The notes beneath the pieces are model-generated. The model was not told where the DNA came from. It did not search any database and saw nothing but the letters and a program-made list of their open reading frames with translations. Below, piece after piece: positions 15,501 through 24,341 of a DNA stretch of 64,000 bases (positions are counted from its first letter, which is position 1; each line of letters starts with the position of its first letter). Position numbers and translations under genes: made by a program. This DNA is from Mycobacterium sp. SMC-4. GTDB taxonomy: Bacteria > Actinomycetota > Actinomycetes > Mycobacteriales > Mycobacteriaceae. The stretch covers positions 1,674,001 through 1,738,000 of the forward strand of contig NZ_CP079869.1 in assembly GCF_025263265.1 (NCBI RefSeq). The letters are read 5' to 3'.

Positions 15501-16683
15501 GTTCACCACCACAAATTTCGCCAGCGACGCCGAAGCGGCGAAGCTGGGGTTCCTGCCGGGCTACATGCCGGGCGCGTTGAATGTCGGTGTCAACCCTTAT
15601 CCGGGACAGTCCGGCCACATGGCCGCCACGCTGCCGAACGGGGTGAACTTCGAAGGCGGCGGCGGCACCGGCGGCGGCGCACAGTACGGCGGCAACGCGG
15701 CCGGTGCCCTGGACCCGCAGTTCGAGAAGCGGTACTACTTCCCGATCTCCGGGATGCCCACATCGTTCGCGCCGCCGACCACGCCGGCCACCGGCGCGGG
15801 GCCCGGTCCGATGCCGGTTGCTCGCAACGATTTCCCGATTCCGCTGCCGGTGACCATCGTCGGCGGTCTCCCGACTGGGCTGCCGACGACAGTGCCCGCT
15901 CCCACGACGACGACGCCCGGTGCGCCGAGCGCGCCGACGTACACCCCGACTGCTCCGATCGGCCCGTCCGCTCCTACCATTCCCACGCCCGGTGTCATCC
16001 CCGACAGTCAGCTCTACACCCCCGAAATGACGAACCCGGCGCTGACCCCTCCGCTGCCCGCCGGTGTCCCGGGTGGTGGCAGCACCTTGCCGGGGATGGG
16101 GATGCCGCAGTCGGCGCCCTTCGGGATGCCGCAGGCCCAACCGATCGGATCATCGGTCATTCCGGGTCAGTCGCCGCAGCCGATCCCTGGCGCCGGGTCG
16201 GGCATGAATCAGGGCATCAGCGGAATTCCGCTGGCGGCGCTGCAGTCCGCGGCCGGGGGCCTCGACGCCCTTGCACCGGGGGCCGGCGCTGCGGCGAACC
16301 TCGGCATCCAGCTGGCGAACCGGGCAATCGGGTACGGGGCGCAGCAGGTAGGCAACCTTTGGTCCGGGTTCTTCGAAACGTTCACCTTGTCTGGGTCCGG
16401 CGGGATGACCGATCCGCTCAAGACGCTGCCCGGCCGGCTTCTGGCCGGGATCGCGGGGGCACGGCCGTCGATCCCGAACGTGGCCGGACAGCCCGCAGGC
16501 CCACGCTCAGGTGATCAGCAGCAGAACCAGCAGCAGCAGAACGCGCAGCAGCCCCAGGGCGGGCCGCTGGTGGAGATCAAGGAGCTGCACCAGGCGCCCG
16601 GTGAAGCTCCCGACGCGGTCGCCAACAGTGTCGCCAACCAGTTCCGGTCCTACGAGTACAGCGGAGGGTTCCACGGCAGATGA
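12562..16683 (+). CDS. Tape measure protein with NlpC/P60-like motif
   Basis: 1373 residues, GTG start. It sets tail length (at about 1.5 angstrom per residue, roughly 200 nm). The N-terminus is helical/coiled coil. Hydrophobic segments lie around residues 150-175 (GYVAGRALGTAFTMAAGSII) and 425-465. Residues 520-700 and 1070-1230 are Pro/Gly-rich linkers. A candidate peptidoglycan-hydrolase site has Cys959 in LADCSGSISDLYEVL and His1019 in SGHMAATLPNG, matching the mycobacteriophage tape-measure motif related to NlpC/P60. It ends with a Gln-rich run and overlaps the next gene (ATGA). Confidence 0.9.
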   Translation: MVTMVVGTTLDDNAIRQVSNDLQKRFGDVAEDIGKDFMSQFADGAAAASPKLQKAVDKAANATGKLRAEQERLNALTSAGASRDRIVATSERVATARRNEARAVREAADEYRNLAAKRLSASASFGSGFSRGIPLLSSWTAELSQLNGAANKAGYVAGRALGTAFTMAAGSIIGAAGYTLFKGFERYEAIESATNRLNNLNRVLEKTGRATHDVNAVMETVNAAVEGTPYSLNAAFSIASQGLSRPIGDLKRFMTAVTNTAAFLDTPLESIGDGFLKMASEGKVSLEVLQNQLKGFPIDLLADKLGVTTAELYKMISANQVGFKSLLETVEQNMDGFAKGAVNTLTGAKDQFNTAVARLGANFLGAAFGKPTEEANTLKDAIEAVTERLNEANAWVSANSGRIQGMFEDATEVAGDLANAVGFVVELIDNIPGGLGTVVTGFAAWKALTIGSGAISAVSTMLGGMNTMLGTTLPGSADKGAKGITAALARVKVPAWLAFLVASNGPEIEEWAENTIPGARELNRLPNPGDAGKAAREWWDRNIQGQQGPDPGPSPLPQQGGGNGPATVGGIPIPGLVNPNQPAPLAPPGPSMPAMPGRGMHWEDGKGWVLDAQLPPGVVAPDAPGRPGEAPAGNPILDPAGLDDGSGSGSSSPVLPYPEEYGQGPRPGESPEQWRDRMAQIAADHDVAEKRARLNQLEADNTADANDVVKARNDLIDAEMRQRELQMRAQTAQREQEAAQVPYAPGYLAPPRPGQTAEQYRAESSLFEAQQKTAQAWARLQQLDEFTSPEDRLKAQNDLAKARRDEYEAQLRLADAANKTTAQLGDLTAQLDGDFGLSEGLPGLAENLVKLAGALALAPLTARLSAIKEAAGDEGSGLFGIAASTGMLGERFMPRREASGGDPNAAYVPTEPSPSNLGPSALQPSGNANVNAMLALAQSASGRTKYAPASDLINGLADCSGSISDLYEVLTTGKSTAARMFTTTNFASDAEAAKLGFLPGYMPGALNVGVNPYPGQSGHMAATLPNGVNFEGGGGTGGGAQYGGNAAGALDPQFEKRYYFPISGMPTSFAPPTTPATGAGPGPMPVARNDFPIPLPVTIVGGLPTGLPTTVPAPTTTTPGAPSAPTYTPTAPIGPSAPTIPTPGVIPDSQLYTPEMTNPALTPPLPAGVPGGGSTLPGMGMPQSAPFGMPQAQPIGSSVIPGQSPQPIPGAGSGMNQGISGIPLAALQSAAGGLDALAPGAGAAANLGIQLANRAIGYGAQQVGNLWSGFFETFTLSGSGGMTDPLKTLPGRLLAGIAGARPSIPNVAGQPAGPRSGDQQQNQQQQNAQQPQGGPLVEIKELHQAPGEAPDAVANSVANQFRSYEYSGGFHGR

Positions 16684-19034
16684 GCGCGCCCAAGCTGCCG
16701 TTCCCTCTCGCTGAGATCGCCACCGAAACCACGGTGTACCCGACTGGGCAAGTCACGATCCTCGGTGAGCAGCTTCTGCTGGAGCACGTCGACCCGATGC
16801 TGTCGTTCTCCAGCCTCGACCGGCGCTTCACGTTCCACTTTTCCGGGCCGATGGCACCCTGGCCGAAGCAGCAGGACGGGGTGCAGCTGCTCGAAATCAC
16901 GCCGCCCTCACCAGGCTTCAAGCACCTGAAAGCCAAAGGGGCCCGCCAGCACGGCGTGACGTGGAATGCCACCACGTTCGACGAAACCCAAATCAACATG
17001 GTGCTCAAGGCGTTCGCCCGAACACCGGAGCTGCTGGGGCAGGTGGTGTCGGACTGGGTGGCCATGTGGCATCCCACCAAACTGATCCGCTTCGAATGGT
17101 TGACGTTCGACAAGGGTCTGTGGTGGTGCGACTGCCGGCTGTCGAAGGTGTGGAACGATCGCATCCAATCGTCGCCGCGCCGGCACCGCGAGCAGGTCCT
17201 CACTCACGTCATTGAGAACGCTGAAGCGTTCTGGCGGTCAGTGGATTCGATGTCGACGTTCGAATTCCAGTACGAGGACTTCACCGACACGTTCAACACC
17301 GACTACCCCGACGACATGGGCCCTGACTGGCCGCTTCTCTACAGCGGTGACGGCGAGGGTCACGCCTACACCCAGGGCGGCACACTGCGGTGGCGCGACG
17401 ACCCCGACAGCGTGTTCTTCACCAGCCCCCGAGGGGTGGTGTGCGGACCTTACGTCGATGCCGACTCCGGCGATGACACCGACGAGGTGTCCATCGTGTT
17501 CGGTAGCTTCGCCGAGGCCGGCGGGTCGGCCAACGATCTGTGGATCCGCATGAACCGCGACGAGAACGGTGACTGGGGTGGTGACGGGGTACGGGCCCGG
17601 TGGATCTACAACCAGTACCTGAAGCTGTCGTACTTCGTCGACTTCGTCGAGTACGAGATCCGCACCGAGTTCGAGTTTTTCGCCGCGTTCCCGGGTGAGC
17701 GATTCACATTCCGCGGCGGTGTCGGCGGCAACCTACGCCGCTTCCAGATGCTGCGCGGTACCCGGGTGATCTTCGACCGGGTGGAGGAAGGCACCGGCTC
17801 TCGTGTCGGCCCCGATCATCGGGGCCGTGGCTTCGGTTTGCGTGGTGGCGGCGCGGTGTACACGCAGGCCACCCCGGCCCGGGTGCGCGAGTTCAAAGCC
17901 AAGACCGTCGTGTTGGACTCCTTCAACACCCCCATCGCGGTGGGGTTGGGGGAGAACTGGCCGCTGCACTACTACGAGGGCGACGGCGACGCCCACATTT
18001 ACGTGACGGCCGGCACCGCCGCCTGGAATGACAACTCCGGCACAAGCGCCCAGCAGGTGATCTACGGGCCGCGCAGGGATTTTCACACCGACACCGACAA
18101 CCAGGTCGAGTCCGTGGTGCTGGACACGATTCCGGAGTGGTCGCTGCCGGAGTCAGGAAAGTTCTACCTCGGCTGCCGCATGAACCGCGACGAGAACGGT
18201 GATTGGGCAGGCGACGGGGTTTTCGCCGAGGTGGGCCGGTCGGTCGCGGAGATCGTGCGCTACAACAACTTCGTCCGCACACCGATGTGGTGGACCCCGA
18301 TCTGGCCGCCACCGTTCTGGGGCGAGAAGTACACCCTGATCGCCGGCCAGGACGGATCACCCCGGACGTTCAAGCTGCTGCGCAACGGCGCCCCCCTGCT
18401 CAACCGCACCGAGGCTGGTGAAGGGTCTGCGATCGGCCCGGACCACCGCGGCGCCGGCGGCGGCCTGTACGCGGGGGCGGCGCTGATCACCCAGGCCACC
18501 CCGCCCCGGCTCCGGAAGATCGCCGCAGGGGACAACGCAACCGTCACGCAGTCCGGGTTCCTCAACCTGACCAACGTTGGCTCCGAGGAAGGATGGCCCA
18601 CCATCGTGTTCCGCGGTCCGGGCACGATCGGCGTCGGCAACGGGCCGGGCAGCCAGGACATGATCACCTTCGGGCCGCTCAACGAGAACCAGCAGGTGCT
18701 GATCTCCACCCATCCCCGCTACCGCAACATCATCGACCTCACCACCGCCGGTGAACTCACCGGTAAGCAGCGCCAACAAGTTGAGGACATGGCCAAACGC
18801 ATCGCGCTGGGCCAGGTGCCGCCGCTGCTGTCCTGGTACGAGTCGGTGTTCGGGGTGCTGCCCCCGCAAGGCAACCTGTACGAGCAGCTCGAGGGCCGGT
18901 TCTCCCGGCCGATCCCCGGCGTGGACCAGCCCTCCGATGCGGTGACGTCGAAGATTGCGCTCACCGTCGTCAACGGCAACGCCAACACCCGGGTCCTGGC
19001 CGCGGTCACGCCCCTGCGCAGGTGGCCGGAGTAG
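16680..19034 (+). CDS. Minor tail protein with two tandem repeat domains (distal-tail type)
   Basis: 784 residues. Residues 1-200 resemble the distal-tail N-terminal domain that docks the tube end. Residues about 202-408 and 412-614 are two copies of one beta-sandwich-like module. The copies share D(T/S)FNT, NWPLHYY/DWPLLYS, GDG(E/D)(G/A)HAY, MNRDENGDW (291 and 501), GPDHRG (377 and 586) and TQATP(A/P)R, offset by 209-210 residues. The shared MNRDENGDW codons are almost identical in DNA, so the duplication is fairly recent. The gene immediately follows the tape measure, as distal-tail genes do. Confidence 0.75.
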   Translation: MSAPKLPFPLAEIATETTVYPTGQVTILGEQLLLEHVDPMLSFSSLDRRFTFHFSGPMAPWPKQQDGVQLLEITPPSPGFKHLKAKGARQHGVTWNATTFDETQINMVLKAFARTPELLGQVVSDWVAMWHPTKLIRFEWLTFDKGLWWCDCRLSKVWNDRIQSSPRRHREQVLTHVIENAEAFWRSVDSMSTFEFQYEDFTDTFNTDYPDDMGPDWPLLYSGDGEGHAYTQGGTLRWRDDPDSVFFTSPRGVVCGPYVDADSGDDTDEVSIVFGSFAEAGGSANDLWIRMNRDENGDWGGDGVRARWIYNQYLKLSYFVDFVEYEIRTEFEFFAAFPGERFTFRGGVGGNLRRFQMLRGTRVIFDRVEEGTGSRVGPDHRGRGFGLRGGGAVYTQATPARVREFKAKTVVLDSFNTPIAVGLGENWPLHYYEGDGDAHIYVTAGTAAWNDNSGTSAQQVIYGPRRDFHTDTDNQVESVVLDTIPEWSLPESGKFYLGCRMNRDENGDWAGDGVFAEVGRSVAEIVRYNNFVRTPMWWTPIWPPPFWGEKYTLIAGQDGSPRTFKLLRNGAPLLNRTEAGEGSAIGPDHRGAGGGLYAGAALITQATPPRLRKIAAGDNATVTQSGFLNLTNVGSEEGWPTIVFRGPGTIGVGNGPGSQDMITFGPLNENQQVLISTHPRYRNIIDLTTAGELTGKQRQQVEDMAKRIALGQVPPLLSWYESVFGVLPPQGNLYEQLEGRFSRPIPGVDQPSDAVTSKIALTVVNGNANTRVLAAVTPLRRWPE

Positions 19035-20765
19035 ATGGCGCGCATCAACGACGTCGGCGATTATCTCGACCTCGCCGACACCCAAGCGCGTCTGCTCTCC
19101 CAGAACCCGCACGAGGTGATGTCGGCGGCCCGTGACGTCGCCAGCATCGAACAGCGGCCACCGCAGGACATCATCTGCCGGATCTTGACGAACACCTGCA
19201 AGACAGCCGGCGAGGCCGGTGACCGGGAACGGTTGAAGATCAACTGGCCCCGCCTGGGTGTGCCGATCGGCGAACTGACCTTGAAAGGGTCAGACCCGCT
19301 GGCTGACGTGGTGCTGCAGTGTGATGAAACGGTCGTCCCCGTCGTGGTCGACGTCGGGCCGCTGCGGTGGTCCGGACGGGTGGATGTGGCGCACGACAAG
19401 TTCGGCGACCCTGAGAAGCCGGACACGGTGGAATGTCAACTGCTGCACGACAAAGCCTGGCTTACGCGGGTGGCGGCGTGGCCGTGGTGGTTCATGCCGC
19501 TGCAGATCCAGGGCCCACCAAGCCGGGGTGTGTCGTTCGGCAACGCCATCACCGTCATCAAGTACCTGTTCGGCTCCCAGTTCCTGCGTATCCAGCTCGG
19601 ACTGTGGGAGGCGATCAACAACCTCATCAGCCTGAATCTGGACTGGCGGGCGTTCTTCGCCACCGAACTGGCCGGGAACGCGAACGGCGTTGACATTCGC
19701 GACATTCGGCGGCTGGCTGTCACCCCCGTCTACGTGGTGCGGCGCGGCACCGGCTGGAAAGACACCTCCCCGTTCATCTCGTTGAACTGGAAGATGGAAG
19801 ACCTGCTCACCGTCGTCGAGCAGACCTGCCGGGACTGCGGGTTGACGATCGAGGTGTGGCTGTGGGAGCCGGGCATGGAGCAGCCCGACGAGCACGCCAA
19901 ACGCGGCAACCTGCTGAAAAGGCCCACGGTCTGCATCGACGTCAAAGACCGCCAGGGCGTGACAGGGTTCTCCGGCACCTGGGTCGACGGCTTGCAGCGC
20001 ACGTTCGTCGACCTGATGGGCTCCATGCTCGGCGAGGTGCTGAAGCCGTTCCTCAACCCGAAGAACGAATACGCGCCGAGGGGTGTGAACATCGCGCCCG
20101 CCCTGGGTGTGCACTACACGAAACCATGGACGGTTTTCAACGCCGATCATCCGGATTCCGGTGTCCGGGGCACGATCTCGCACCATCATGCCGTGGCTTG
20201 GCGGACGATCACAGGGGGGAAATCACCCGCCTGGTTTAACCGCATGATCGACAATTCCATCGCCTTCTTCATCGACATGATCTCCATCGTCATTGGGATA
20301 ACGGGCATCCCCTCCACCGTTTTGGAGGGCGCTTTCAACGACCTGTGGATGGCATACCAGCTCACCGACAACTTTGACCGGCGGATGAAGCTCGGCCCCA
20401 TGGGGTTCCCGGAAGTGTTCAAGGCCACCGGGTCCGGCAGCTACACCCTGGAGGCGTTCTTCCAGCAGAAGGCGCTGATGTTCGACACCGCCGGCTACGC
20501 CTCCGCGCAGGTGATGGTCGACAACTGCTTCCCCTACGAGATCGGCCGAGACTTCTTCCCCGGCGGCATGTCGACGGTGATCCGCCGAGGCAAAGTGTTC
20601 TCCCACTTCATCGAGGACACGGTCCTGCTCGACGACGGCGACGAATACGCCAAGTTGCTGATCCAGATCGGCGACGGCCGCGCGGAAGAAGCGCCAGCCG
20701 CGAAGATTCAGCGCCGCCTCGGCGACATCCAAGCCGGAATCAACGTAGCCCTACTCAGTAACTAG
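19035..20765 (+). CDS. Minor tail protein (tail-associated, gp37-like)
   Basis: 576 residues starting 1 nt after the preceding stop. It has LKGSDPLADVVLQCDE, LRWSGRVDVAHDKF, and later DCGLTIEVWLWEPG and QVMVDNCFPYEIGRDFFPGG. This layout suits the second minor tail protein of actinophages (Tal/baseplate-hub type). A hydrophobic stretch lies near residues 405-430 (IAFFIDMISIVIGITGIP). I recognise it mainly by position after the distal-tail gene. Confidence 0.7.
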   Translation: MARINDVGDYLDLADTQARLLSQNPHEVMSAARDVASIEQRPPQDIICRILTNTCKTAGEAGDRERLKINWPRLGVPIGELTLKGSDPLADVVLQCDETVVPVVVDVGPLRWSGRVDVAHDKFGDPEKPDTVECQLLHDKAWLTRVAAWPWWFMPLQIQGPPSRGVSFGNAITVIKYLFGSQFLRIQLGLWEAINNLISLNLDWRAFFATELAGNANGVDIRDIRRLAVTPVYVVRRGTGWKDTSPFISLNWKMEDLLTVVEQTCRDCGLTIEVWLWEPGMEQPDEHAKRGNLLKRPTVCIDVKDRQGVTGFSGTWVDGLQRTFVDLMGSMLGEVLKPFLNPKNEYAPRGVNIAPALGVHYTKPWTVFNADHPDSGVRGTISHHHAVAWRTITGGKSPAWFNRMIDNSIAFFIDMISIVIGITGIPSTVLEGAFNDLWMAYQLTDNFDRRMKLGPMGFPEVFKATGSGSYTLEAFFQQKALMFDTAGYASAQVMVDNCFPYEIGRDFFPGGMSTVIRRGKVFSHFIEDTVLLDDGDEYAKLLIQIGDGRAEEAPAAKIQRRLGDIQAGINVALLSN

Positions 20766-20827
20766 CAAATTGGCCCCGGCGGTTGCGCGAACAACCCCGG
20801 GGCGTGGCCGACTGAAACGGAGTCGAC

Positions 20828-21109
20828 ATGGCAGATTCTACCGCGAAACTGTGCCTGCGCTGCGGCGCCGAGATGATAGGCGCCCGCCGTTCACGGACGA
20901 GCAGCTAGCGGCGAAAGGTCGCGTACTGGGGTGGCCGATGCTGGGTGTGCGGTGCGGCCTGGTCGACGATCGACCATGTCAAGCCGATCGCGGCAGGCGG
21001 GGCGCACATGCTCTGCAATCTGCGCCCGATGTGTGGCAGTTGCAATCCCAGCAAGGGTGCTAAGTGGCCACTGGAAGATCCGCTGGGCCGACATCGGCAA
21101 GCGGCCTGA
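20828..21109 (+). pseudogene. HNH endonuclease gene interrupted by an in-frame amber codon
   Basis: ATG at 20828 with an ACGGAG ribosome-binding site opens a frame with LCLRCGAEMIGARRSRT, a Cys-knuckle start typical of phage HNH proteins. TAG follows at 20906-20908. The same frame continues to 21109 with YWGGRCWVCGAAWS, IDHVKPIAAGGAH, LCNLRPMCGSCN and PSKGAK, a complete HNH/zinc core. The Ser/Arg segment before the stop lacks the usual second Cys pair, so a short deletion is also possible. It sits between minor tail genes, where free-standing homing endonucleases often lie. Confidence 0.75.
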
Positions 21110-21131
21110 TCCTCTAAGGGAGGCAACGTCT

Positions 21132-21989
21132 GTGGCGATCATTGTCGATGAGGCCGCGGGAACGATCTCCTTCACCGACTGCACGGTCACGTTCCCCTAC
21201 GGGTTCAACGTCAGCACAGGTGTCGGAACGATCATCATCACCCCGTCAGGCGGTGTCGCGTCGTTCCCGCTGGCCATCCAGGGTGAGGGCGGCGCCCCGC
21301 CGGTCATCAACTGGGTTATCGAGCTGATCGGCCCCGACGACCCTGTACCGGAGCCGAACCCGCTCGTCGTCATCCACGACCCCGGGGGGCCGGGCGATCC
21401 CGTTGTGCAGACCAACACGATTTACATTCCTAGGGGCCCGCAGGGGGATCCGGCGGGGTTCAACATGCTCGACGCTGAGGACATCACCGGGGACCGCACC
21501 GACGGCTACGTCCTGGCCAAGGGGCCCGGCGCGACGGTGGTGTTCGTGCCGCTGCCCACCTGCGATGTGCGGTCCTCCACCGGAATCGAAGCGACCGCCT
21601 TCAACGCCACCAACCCGCGCCTACTCACCACGGTCACGTTGGCGTCTAAACCGTTCCCCCGGAAGGTTCTTCCGAAGGGCTCGCTGGTGGTGACTGGCTC
21701 GGTCGACACCAGAGTCGATCTGGTGGCCTACCTCGGCGACCCGGACTCCGGCGGGGTGGAGATCGGCCGCGGCTTCGGCGCTGCCGGCGCGGCCCCGCCA
21801 CCTGTGGTGCTCGCCGACGGCCCCCCGAACACGCCGACAGGTGCCGACGCTTCCTACGGGGTGATCCCTGCCGGAGAGGCCGGGGTGGTGTACTTCCGGG
21901 CCGAGCAGATGGCTGCCTCGTCGAGCGGGTGGGCCACCGCCGCCGCCCCCGACGGGGCGCGGTGTTCCGCCGTTGGGGTACCCGTCTAG
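21132..21989 (+). CDS. Minor tail / fibre protein
   Basis: 285 residues from the GTG at 21132, preceded by AGGGAGG. Frames upstream of this point are HNH-gene shadow. The protein is beta-rich, with a collagen-like patch (IPRGPQGDPAGF, about residues 99-110) and a Pro-rich stretch before it (DDPVPEPNPLVVIHDPGGPGDP). Such short Gly-x-y patches are common in siphophage tail fibres. The stop overlaps the next GTG (TAGTG). No specific family. Confidence 0.65.
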   Translation: MAIIVDEAAGTISFTDCTVTFPYGFNVSTGVGTIIITPSGGVASFPLAIQGEGGAPPVINWVIELIGPDDPVPEPNPLVVIHDPGGPGDPVVQTNTIYIPRGPQGDPAGFNMLDAEDITGDRTDGYVLAKGPGATVVFVPLPTCDVRSSTGIEATAFNATNPRLLTTVTLASKPFPRKVLPKGSLVVTGSVDTRVDLVAYLGDPDSGGVEIGRGFGAAGAAPPPVVLADGPPNTPTGADASYGVIPAGEAGVVYFRAEQMAASSSGWATAAAPDGARCSAVGVPV

Positions 21990-22981
21990 TGGAGCTGCAG
22001 CCGCTCGACGAGTTCGACACCCCCGCCACCTCGTGGCCGGGATCAGGTCTGGCGCAGCCCCCGAGAACGCAGTGGACGCCCACTAGGATCAAGTCCAAAC
22101 GCAACAACATTGTCGAACTGATCCTGCAGCAGGTCACGCTCGCGCTGCGGGGACACCTGACCAATGGGCACAGCTTCTCCCAGCTGCGCGGGTGGGGCGT
22201 CGGCATCGAACAGGTCTTGACGGAGAACACCTCAGCGATCGTCGATCTGCAGGATGTCGCCGCCGCGATGCGCACCACGCTGGCCTATGTGGGCGACGAG
22301 CAGCAGATGGTGTCGGTGCCACGCTGCCTGTTGACCATCCCCACCATCTCCGGGTCCACATCACCGCCGAAATCCCGCAACATTTTGGACGCGGTCGAGT
22401 TTGTCTACACCGGGGCGTTGCATCATTCCACGCTGCCTGTGATCTACCCCGCCACCGCCGGCGGCAGCACTCTCGGGACGATCTACTACACCCCGATCAT
22501 CGCCGACCGCGAGGGGCTCGTGGAGGGCATGGCCTGGATCGGCGGCGCGGACACGTCGATCTTTTCCATCGACTACTACGAGATCGCGCTGTGCGTTCTC
22601 GACGTCGATACCGGCATGATCAACAAGGTTTGGGGTTCGGGGAACATCAAGGACGCTGAGGCGTCGGTGAACACTTCGCAGCCGCAAGAGCTGTACAAGG
22701 CGATCGTCGACGATACGCCGCAGGAATGCGCCCCGGGGCAGATTCTGTTCGCAGCCCACCAGCAGATCGCGCCGGGGGTTTTCCAAACGCCGCGGGCTAT
22801 CGGCGCTGTGCCGGGAGCCAACATTGCGCGAGGTTCCGCGCTCCGCCTCGACGCATGGTGCTACAAGGCCGACAGCCACTCTCAGGGCATCCCGTCCAGT
22901 ATCAGCTTCGCCGGCCTCACCCGGGAAAACCGTTTCTGCCCCTGGTTCGGGTTGCGGGTAGCTGTCTTGGAGGATGAATGA
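21989..22981 (+). CDS. Minor tail protein
   Basis: 330 residues from the GTG overlapping the previous stop. It begins ELQPLDEFDTPATSW, has NNIVELILQQVTLALRG near residue 45, and ends in beta-rich sequence (PSSISFAGLTRENRFCPWFGLRVAVLEDE). It lies inside the minor-tail block with end-to-end overlaps on both sides. I recognise no specific domain. Confidence 0.65.
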   Translation: MELQPLDEFDTPATSWPGSGLAQPPRTQWTPTRIKSKRNNIVELILQQVTLALRGHLTNGHSFSQLRGWGVGIEQVLTENTSAIVDLQDVAAAMRTTLAYVGDEQQMVSVPRCLLTIPTISGSTSPPKSRNILDAVEFVYTGALHHSTLPVIYPATAGGSTLGTIYYTPIIADREGLVEGMAWIGGADTSIFSIDYYEIALCVLDVDTGMINKVWGSGNIKDAEASVNTSQPQELYKAIVDDTPQECAPGQILFAAHQQIAPGVFQTPRAIGAVPGANIARGSALRLDAWCYKADSHSQGIPSSISFAGLTRENRFCPWFGLRVAVLEDE

Positions 22982-23256
22982 CCGATGACGAACTGATCGC
23001 CCTTGCAGATCACATCGACGACTTCGCCGACGCAATGCCCTCACTGGCCGTCCAGGGCCGCTACTGGTGGTTCCGCCCTTCCGACAACACGTTTCACGCC
23101 ACCGACTCCCGGGACAGCACCCCTGGCGACTTGTACCTGCTGGATGCGTCCCCCCAGTGGCAGCAGCAGTGGGCCGGCAACTGGGAAGCGGCGGCCCTGC
23201 ACCTGATGGACGCGCTCGACGCAGAGATGAACCGACCCGTGACGGAAGGCCAGTGA
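22978..23256 (+). CDS. Small phage tail-region protein, unknown
   Basis: 92 residues, ATGA overlap with the preceding gene and TGATG overlap with the next. It is Trp/Asp-rich (GRYWWFRPSDNTFHATDS, QWQQQWAGNWEAAAL). Possibly a small accessory or chaperone for the neighbouring tail fibre genes (inference only). Confidence 0.6.
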   Translation: MTDDELIALADHIDDFADAMPSLAVQGRYWWFRPSDNTFHATDSRDSTPGDLYLLDASPQWQQQWAGNWEAAALHLMDALDAEMNRPVTEGQ

Positions 23257-24341
23257 TGACTACTCCGGAGCTCAAGCACAACTGGCGGCCCGGAGAGAAG
23301 TACTCCGCGGAAGCGGCGAATGCTGTCGCTGCCAATATCAATCGAATCAACGGGATGATCTACCGGGGTGAACTTATTCCGTCCTCGGAAATGGTGACAC
23401 CCTTAGTCGTAGCTGCCCTTGCCCTCCTTGCTGGTCCGGCCGTGGCGGATGAGGCGCAGCAGGCGGTTGCATCGGCCGCCGCTGAGCTCACCATCAGCGT
23501 CATCAGCCCTAGCCCCGGGACGATGCAAGTGACTGTCGGCGGCGTCCCGACGGGTGAGGCATTCGATTTCAACGTGCTGGCGATCGAGAACTTGGTCGGC
23601 AACTATGAACCCGAAGCGATCTCCCTGTTCGACCGGATGGATGTGCGCCCGAACTTTGACCGCCGGCACGCGATCAACCGGCTCATCAAAGACCTGAAGG
23701 ATTACAACCTGTGGTCGCGGCTGGACGGGCTGTACGTGTTCGCGGCGCACACGGCGCAGGCGGGATTACTGAACTGGCGTCGCGACGCGGCGAACATGAC
23801 GGCGTTGAACTCGCCGACATTCACCGAAGATCGGGGATTCACCGGCGACGGAGTGTCTTCTTCGCTGTGGAACACCTCGGCGGCGACAGTGAACACCCAG
23901 GCGACCGACGCCGCGACGTCGCTGTGGGTGTCGCAGGCTGCGTCGACGAAAGACACTGTGTTCGACCTCTGGTGGACGAACTGGGGGATGTCGATCGACT
24001 CGGCGCGCACCTCCACACAGATGGGGTGGCGGGGCGCGAATCAAACCACGCGTGCGGTCACGTCCCTCGATGTCGGGTTGTTCTCGGTCGCGCAGACGGG
24101 ACCGGAAATGGCGCGCGCCTATCGGGATGGGGCGCAGATCGACAGCTTCACAGGGGCCTACGACGACACGCTGTCGTTCGCGCCGGCCTCACCGATCAGG
24201 ATTCTGTCGCAGAACGGGTCGACGTCGTTTACCAACCCGCGGGTGTCGTTCGCTTCCTACGGCGCCGGGATGAGTCCAGCTGAGATGGCGTTGTTCTACA
24301 ACGCCGTCAACACCTACATGACTGCGGTGGGTGTGGTGTGA
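23256..24341 (+). CDS. Minor tail protein with LamG-like C-terminal domain
   Basis: 361 residues from the ATG overlapping the previous stop; the frame is open upstream to 23067 but that is shadow. The N-terminal 25 residues (LKHNWRPGEKYSAEAANAVAANIN) are a fibre-attachment type segment. The central part is helical (LFDRMDVRPNFDRRHAINRLI), and the C-terminal 220 residues are beta-rich with DGVSSSLWNTSAAT and NPRVSFASYGAGMSPAEMALFYNAVNTYM. This last pattern is common at the end of LamG/concanavalin-like phage domains that bind glycans. Confidence 0.65.
   Translation: MTTPELKHNWRPGEKYSAEAANAVAANINRINGMIYRGELIPSSEMVTPLVVAALALLAGPAVADEAQQAVASAAAELTISVISPSPGTMQVTVGGVPTGEAFDFNVLAIENLVGNYEPEAISLFDRMDVRPNFDRRHAINRLIKDLKDYNLWSRLDGLYVFAAHTAQAGLLNWRRDAANMTALNSPTFTEDRGFTGDGVSSSLWNTSAATVNTQATDAATSLWVSQAASTKDTVFDLWWTNWGMSIDSARTSTQMGWRGANQTTRAVTSLDVGLFSVAQTGPEMARAYRDGAQIDSFTGAYDDTLSFAPASPIRILSQNGSTSFTNPRVSFASYGAGMSPAEMALFYNAVNTYMTAVGVV

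Noticed and set aside
14569..16140. Long minus-strand open frame (523 codons) opposite the tape measure gene
   Set aside because: Arg/Gly/His-rich composition typical of antisense shadows in GC-rich DNA; no domain and no ribosome-binding site.
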